64,000 nucleotides of DNA, taken from positions 62,001-126,000 of the forward strand of contig NZ_JPMY01000012.1 of the NCBI RefSeq assembly GCF_000761545.1, given 5' to 3'. The position numbers and the translations under genes were made by a program. Below are positions 60,040 through 64,000 of the stretch, in pieces; position 1 is the stretch's first letter, and each line of letters begins with the position of its first letter. Under the pieces are notes generated by a model. It searched no databases, was not told where the DNA came from, and worked only from the letters and a program-made list of their open reading frames with translations. The stretch is from Pseudomonas sp. ML96. GTDB lineage: Bacteria > Pseudomonadota > Gammaproteobacteria > Pseudomonadales > Pseudomonadaceae.

Positions 60040-60627
60040 ATGAAAAAGATTCTGCTCCTCAACGGCGGCAAACAGTTCGCCCATTCCGACGGCCGCTACA
60101 ACGCCACCCTGCATGACGCCGCCGTGGCCTTCCTCGACCGCGCCGGTTTCGACATCAAGACCACCTTCATCGACGGCGGCTACGACATCGAGGAAGAAGT
60201 GCAGAAATTCCTCTGGGCCGACGTGGTGATCTACCAGATGCCGGGCTGGTGGATGGGCGCACCCTGGACCGTGAAGAAGTACCTGGACGAGGTGTTCACC
60301 GCCGGCCACGGCAACCTCTACGCCAACGACGGCCGCACCCGCTCCGACGCCTCGCAGAAATACGGCAGCGGCGGCCTGATCCAAGGCAAGCAGTACATGC
60401 TTTCGCTGACCTGGAACGCCCCGCAGCAGGCCTTCGACGACCCCACCGACTTCTTCGAGGCCAAAGGCGTGGACGCGGTGTACTTCCCCTTCCACAAGGC
60501 CAACCAGTTCCTCGGCATGAGCGGCCTGCCGACCTTCCTCTGCACCGACGTGATGAAGGTGCCGAACATCGAGCGCGACGTGGAGCGCTACGAGCAGCAC
60601 CTGACCGAGGTGTTCAAGACCGCTTGA
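60040..60627 (+). CDS. mdaB: NADPH quinone reductase, MdaB family
   Basis: A 195-residue flavodoxin-fold reductase. LLLNGGKQFAHSDGRYNATL binds the FAD phosphate, VVIYQMPGWWMGAPWTVKKYLDEVF contains the isoalloxazine contacts and the substrate pocket, and LSLTWNAPQQAFDD completes the site. Length and motifs are those of MdaB, which reduces quinones by two electrons and limits oxidative stress. It is divergent from the YgiN-like gene and near a MerR regulator. Confidence 0.92.
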   Translation: MKKILLLNGGKQFAHSDGRYNATLHDAAVAFLDRAGFDIKTTFIDGGYDIEEEVQKFLWADVVIYQMPGWWMGAPWTVKKYLDEVFTAGHGNLYANDGRTRSDASQKYGSGGLIQGKQYMLSLTWNAPQQAFDDPTDFFEAKGVDAVYFPFHKANQFLGMSGLPTFLCTDVMKVPNIERDVERYEQHLTEVFKTA

Positions 60628-60724
60628 GTCAGTATGAGCAGCGCCCATTCAGGGCGCTGCTCCGCTTCACGCCCCGTACCGCCTTGCGATAGCCTTGCCG
60701 CCACCTACCAGCAAGGACGCTCTC

Positions 60725-61333
60725 ATGTCGCAGGAACTGCAGCCCCATCCTCTCGCCAAGCCTATTCGTCGCCTGACTATCGCAGTATGGGTCGTAGGCC
60801 TCGCTCTGGCCGCGCAGTTGCTAATGACCCTTCTCCCCTTCCTCTTCCCGCATTTCTACGCTGGCCGAGTGACTCAGATCGCACAATCCGCCAACGCAAC
60901 CCTGGCCGAACATAGCGAGACCCGCACCCAGGCAAGTACGCCGCCTGGAGCAAAGCACAGCCCATCTCCAGCTATTGATTTTTATGAGTTGCCGCTGCAG
61001 CAGAAGATTGAAAAGGCCAGTGCCATTGCACTGATTCGCAACGATATAGCCAGCGACGGCACGCTACGCCCCATCATCCAGGAGTTCCTGAAAAAGGCCC
61101 CGGATGCATCAATCACCTATGCCGTGGGTGATGAATTCGAAAAACCTTTTCTCAGGAATCAGACCAGCTATGGCGATGGCGCCATTGTCTTCTTCCTTGG
61201 CTCACCGGCCAAAATCACTCACCTAATTCAATTCAGTGGCGACCGTGTTCTTCAACTGGAAGACATTTCCCTTACCCAGTTGCGCGAGAAGTGCAAAGCC
61301 GCTCAGGGCGCGCCGAACAGCGCCGTCCAGTAG
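60725..61333 (+). CDS. Membrane-anchored hypothetical protein
   Basis: A 202-residue protein starting at 60725 (MSQELQPHPLAKPIRRLTIA). One transmembrane helix at residues 18-42 (IAVWVVGLALAAQLLMTLLPFLF) is followed by a Thr/Pro-rich linker and a soluble part (FYELPLQQKIEKASAIALIR, then ITYAVGDEFEKPFLRN). Codon use is more AT-rich than its neighbours. The end overlaps the convergent CAP-domain gene by 31 bases. Function unknown. Confidence 0.65.
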   Translation: MSQELQPHPLAKPIRRLTIAVWVVGLALAAQLLMTLLPFLFPHFYAGRVTQIAQSANATLAEHSETRTQASTPPGAKHSPSPAIDFYELPLQQKIEKASAIALIRNDIASDGTLRPIIQEFLKKAPDASITYAVGDEFEKPFLRNQTSYGDGAIVFFLGSPAKITHLIQFSGDRVLQLEDISLTQLREKCKAAQGAPNSAVQ

Positions 61334-62151
61334 ATGCCGGCGTCGCTCTTCGGGTCCACCGCGTAGGCGGCGCCCACTTCGCTGAACTGCGGGTTCATCA
61401 GGTTGGCACAGTGGCCGGGGCTGGCCAGCCAGCCGGCAACCACTTTCTGTGCGTTATCCAGGCCGGCGGCGATGTTCTCGCCGATCTGCTGGCCCGCGTA
61501 GCCGGCCAGTTCGGCGCGGTCGCCGGGGGTGCGGCCGTCGCGGTCACGATGATCGAAGTAGTTGTTGTTGGCCATGCTGCGGCTGTGGCCCTCGGCCACG
61601 CCACCCAAAGTGGCATTCCAGGCCAGCGGCGCGGCGACGGCGAACGACTGCTCGCCACATTGGCGCGCCTGGCCACGGGCCACGTTGATCTCCGCCAGCA
61701 GCTTCTGTCCTTCCGCCTGCCAGTCACCCAGGCGTCCACCGAGCAGTGGGCGCGCCAGCACGATGCGCCAATCGCGGTCTGCGCGGCTCACACCGACATC
61801 GACGAACTGCGGGTCGAGCACCACGCGGCAGAAACTCTCCTGCAGCGCCTGCATGGCCGAGGCCGCATCGCGCGGCCCGGACAGGGTGATGGCCTGCACG
61901 TTGACCATGGGGTAGCCGGCGCGCGCCAGGGCATCCGCCAGATCGGCGCTGCCGGTGGCCGGCAGCACCAGGCGAATATCGGCGGTCAGCGGCGGCAACT
62001 CGGGCGAGGCCTGGTCCGCACAGCGCTGCACCTGGCTGCGATAGACGTTGATCGATTCGATCAGCTGAGCCTCGTCGGCGGCCTGCACGGCCGTGGTCGA
62101 CAGGCCGAGCGCCAGAAGAGTGAAGCGCAGTACGGACGACATCGAATGCAT
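61303..62151 (-). CDS. Exported CAP-domain (SCP/PR1) protein
   Basis: A 282-residue protein with a signal peptide (LRFTLLALGLSTTAVQAADE). The start is 62151 or 62142. The C-terminal half (about residues 160-282) is a CAP domain: LLAEINVARGQARQCG, SMANNNYFDHRDRDGRTPGDRAELAGYAGQQIGENIAAG, then HCANLMNPQFSEVGAAYA. The metal-site histidines (in HSRSM and FDHRD) and the GENIAAG and HCANLM phrases are typical. The N-terminal half is a separate beta-rich domain. Role in Pseudomonas unknown. Confidence 0.9.
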   Translation of the reverse strand: MHSMSSVLRFTLLALGLSTTAVQAADEAQLIESINVYRSQVQRCADQASPELPPLTADIRLVLPATGSADLADALARAGYPMVNVQAITLSGPRDAASAMQALQESFCRVVLDPQFVDVGVSRADRDWRIVLARPLLGGRLGDWQAEGQKLLAEINVARGQARQCGEQSFAVAAPLAWNATLGGVAEGHSRSMANNNYFDHRDRDGRTPGDRAELAGYAGQQIGENIAAGLDNAQKVVAGWLASPGHCANLMNPQFSEVGAAYAVDPKSDAGIYWTALFGAP

Positions 62152-62271
62152 TGGAATCCCCCAGTTTCTTATGGCCCCATCATGCCGCGTCTGGCGGCGG
62201 CAGGAAATGCCGGGCTTGCCGGGTGAAGACCAGCAGACTACCGTCGCGTTCCCAAGCAATGGAGTGCTGCC

Positions 62272-63096
62272 ATGGACAAGTCCTTCACTATCAACCGCGC
62301 CAACTGGGATGAGCGTGCCGACCTGCACGCCGCCTCGCCGGATTACCAGGCAGAAATCTTCGCCAGCGATCCGGCCCACCTCTCTGGCGTGGTGCGCTTC
62401 GATCTGCCGCGCCTGGGCAATATCGCCGGGCTGCGCGCCGTGCACCTGCAATGCCATATCGGCACCGACACCCTGTCGCTGGCACGCCTCGGCGCGCAGA
62501 TGAGCGGCCTGGACTTCTCCCCTGCCTCGCTGGCCCAGGCAAGCCGCCTGGCACAGCGCTGCGGCGCCGCCATCGAGTATGTCGAGGCCTCGGTGTATGA
62601 CGCCGCCACGGCGTTGCCGCCGGCCAGCTTCGACCTGGTCTACACCAGCATCGGTGCGCTCAACTGGTTGCCGCGCATCGACGACTGGGCGCGCAATGTC
62701 GCCGCCCTGCTCAAGCCGGGCGGACGGCTGTTCCTGCGCGAGGGGCATCCGCTGCTGTTCGCCCTGGACGAGGAGCGCAGCAACGAACTGGTGCTCCGCC
62801 ATCCCTATTTCGAGCACGCGGAGCCGACGGTATGGGACGACGACAGCACCTATGTGCAGACCGAACGGACGCTGACGGCCAGCGTTACCCATGAGTGGAA
62901 CCACGGGCTCGGCGAGATCGTCAGCGCCCTGCTGCACCATGGCCTGGAGATCAGCGGCCTGGAGGAACACGACTGCATCCCCTGGGAGGCGCTGCCAGGG
63001 CAGATGGTGCTGGGAGACGACGAGGAATGGCGCCTGCGCAGCGGCCGCGAGCGCGTGCCGCTGAGCTATACGCTGCAGGCGATTCGAACCCGTTAA
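62272..63096 (+). CDS. Class I SAM-dependent methyltransferase
   Basis: A 274-residue enzyme. Motif I is AVHLQCHIGTDTLSLARLGA, in which the usual Gly-rich loop is slightly altered, the acidic strand is AQMSGLDFSPASL, motif II is ASFDLVYTSIGALNWL and motif III is LLKPGGRLFLREGHPLL. The C-terminal part (VTHEWNHGLGEIVSALLHHG) matches Methyltransf_25/11-type proteins. The substrate is a small molecule, unknown. It is divergent from the CAP protein. Confidence 0.85.
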   Translation: MDKSFTINRANWDERADLHAASPDYQAEIFASDPAHLSGVVRFDLPRLGNIAGLRAVHLQCHIGTDTLSLARLGAQMSGLDFSPASLAQASRLAQRCGAAIEYVEASVYDAATALPPASFDLVYTSIGALNWLPRIDDWARNVAALLKPGGRLFLREGHPLLFALDEERSNELVLRHPYFEHAEPTVWDDDSTYVQTERTLTASVTHEWNHGLGEIVSALLHHGLEISGLEEHDCIPWEALPGQMVLGDDEEWRLRSGRERVPLSYTLQAIRTR

Positions 63097-63106
63097 GGGT
63101 CTTCTG

Positions 63107-63290
63107 AATTAGAGCCAGACAAGGCCTAGGCGGCCCCACAAAAGCGGCTGAGGAAGCGCAGTTTACAGTTGGTAAATGAGCATGACTCGCTTCGCTCGCC
63201 CCTGCGGGGCCGCACTGAAGTGCGTTAGCCGCAAGCGGCTTGCCGAAGCCGCCTTTAACGCCGTATGGCCGACAGTCAGGAGAGCCTTAT
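63107..63290. repeat. Intergenic sequence with dispersed-repeat character
   Basis: This 184-base gap contains TTTAC-AGTTG-GTAAA (a small perfect dyad) and several GC-rich self-complementary stretches (AAGCGGC/GCCGCTT type). The phrase GAAGCGCAGTTTAC-N5-GTAAATGAGCA recalls intergenic elements that recur in Pseudomonas chromosomes. There is no open frame of substance. Confidence 0.45.
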
Positions 63291-63296
63291 GGGTTC

Positions 63297-63752
63297 TCAG
63301 ACGTAGATGCTGATGCCGCCCTTTTCCTGCAACCAGTCGCGGTAGGTGGTCAGCGAGTTGGTCTGCTGACCGTCCTTGGCGCCGACGAAGCTGGTGCTGT
63401 CGCCGAGGCCGGCGTCGATCAGCTTGTTGACCTGTTCCAGCAGCTTGGCCGCATCGTCGCGCTCCATGTCGGCGACATCAGGCAACTGGATCTTGCCGCT
63501 GCTGCCGGTGCTGGTCTGGCTGCCAGTCGTGGCGGTGCTGGCCGTGGACTGCAGGCTGCCGCCGCCATTGAGCGCGCGCAGCAGGCCGCCCTCGCTGCGC
63601 GCCACCATCAGGTTGGCCATGCGGCGCAGTTCGGCGATTGGGTCGCTGGAGCCTTCGCTGGCCTTTTCCTGGGTGCCGGCGGAGGTGGCGGTGGTCTTGC
63701 TGGCACTGGCGAGGTAGCTGGCCAGTGGCGAGGAGCTGTTGATGGTGGTCAT
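63297..63752 (-). CDS. Hypothetical Ser/Thr-rich protein
   Basis: A 151-residue protein starting at 63752 (MTTINSSSPLASYLASASKT). The N-terminal half is low-complexity and rich in Ser, Thr and Ala; the middle contains DPIAELRRMANLMVARSEGG and the C-terminal half is a helical stretch (VADMERDDAAKLLEQVNKLI). There is no signal peptide. It resembles flagellar-hook or secreted-substrate N-termini only in composition. Function unknown. Confidence 0.6.
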   Translation of the reverse strand: MTTINSSSPLASYLASASKTTATSAGTQEKASEGSSDPIAELRRMANLMVARSEGGLLRALNGGGSLQSTASTATTGSQTSTGSSGKIQLPDVADMERDDAAKLLEQVNKLIDAGLGDSTSFVGAKDGQQTNSLTTYRDWLQEKGGISIYV

Positions 63753-63864
63753 GGCGGGTCCCTGCAGAAGTCCGTTGCCCTTCGTCTGCAGAATGCGGGC
63801 CATATCGCCAGAAGCCTCATGCTTGCTGGGTTTCGACCTGATTCAGCGCCTCCGTAACAGGAAC

Positions 63865-63888
63865 GCCCTTGCCGAGCGTGGCAAGGGC
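63865..63888. terminator. GC-rich hairpin after the NnrS-like gene
   Basis: GCCCTTGCC and GGCAAGGGC form a perfect 9-bp stem around a 6-base loop just downstream of the stop of the minus-strand gene at the right edge. No long T run follows on the minus strand, so terminator function is uncertain. Confidence 0.5.
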
Positions 63889-63896
63889 TTGCCGCC

Positions 63897-64000
63897 TCAG
63901 CCCGGGTGGCCGTCGACCCGGGCGCTCCAGTACATCGCCGCGTAATGGCGCAGGAAGATGGCGAAGGCCAGGCACCAGCCGGCCGCCGCCAGCCACAGGC
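63897..64000 (-). CDS. NnrS-like membrane protein, C-terminal fragment
   Basis: The last 33 codons of a gene that enters from the right edge. The peptide reads LWLAAAGWCLAFAIFLRHYA then AMYWSARVDGHPG, a final transmembrane helix with the end RVDG-x-PG that is typical of NnrS, a haem- and copper-containing membrane protein of nitric oxide stress. The call rests on this short C-terminus. Confidence 0.6.
   Translation of the reverse strand, partial: LWLAAAGWCLAFAIFLRHYAAMYWSARVDGHPG

Overview
The window joins a prophage to a block of Pseudomonas chromosome. The host assignment rests on gene content and order: argF followed by an ABC ATPase, glpR-glpD, a two-component pair divergent from nrdA-nrdB with tandem ATP-cones, plus high GC and strong G/C-ending codon use. 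The species cannot be fixed from this sequence. No rRNA, tRNA or CRISPR array was seen.

Positions 1 to about 26,460 are one lambdoid, siphovirus-type prophage that continues beyond the left edge. From left to right, mostly on the minus strand, it holds tail and head genes (capsid cement, a protease-capsid fusion, portal, gpW, both terminase subunits), holin, a Q-type antiterminator with a downstream terminator, a second tyrosine recombinase, a DnaC-like loader and an O-like protein with an iteron cluster inside its gene, Cro, and then the plus-strand CI repressor. Three operators of the form ATAAG-N4-CTTAT lie between cro and cI. Downstream of cI is an AT-rich pair, a HipA-like kinase and a DUF3037 protein. 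A LexA-boxed small gene follows on the minus strand. The same CI operator occurs twice more at 16,307-16,345, over a near-consensus rightward promoter.

That second CI-controlled promoter, followed by a boxA antitermination element, reads into the most notable system here: a diversity-generating retroelement (DGR). It has three paralogous target genes (16,700-17,164; 18,256-18,735; 18,853-19,461), each ending in a 101-bp variable repeat (VR), then avd, one 101-bp template repeat (TR, 20,033-20,133) and a reverse transcriptase. The VRs differ from the TR almost only at TR adenines: 11, 14 and 15 substitutions. Each VR is followed by an inverted repeat. Two unidentified ORFs sit between the first and second targets. 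A cytosine methyltransferase gene, with a second plausible protein in an overlapping frame, follows the RT. The prophage ends with small accessory genes, an excisionase-like gene and the integrase, just upstream of argF.

Positions 26,480-64,000 are host chromosome: argF and an ABC transporter ATPase, a PhzF-family protein, a periplasmic binding protein, glycerol catabolism genes (glpK, glpR, glpD) with ybaK, an alpha/beta hydrolase, an RstB/RstA-like two-component pair, class Ia ribonucleotide reductase (nrdA, nrdB) behind a promoter with a DnaA box and candidate NrdR boxes, then a series of small metabolic, lipoprotein and membrane genes. These include a crotonase, a LysR regulator divergent from an FMN azoreductase, an OsmC-YcaO fusion, a RlhA-like U32 protein, and a MerR / quinol monooxygenase-like / MdaB quinone-reductase cluster. 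Two or three intergenic stretches hold dispersed inverted repeats. The right edge cuts a gene whose C-terminus resembles NnrS.
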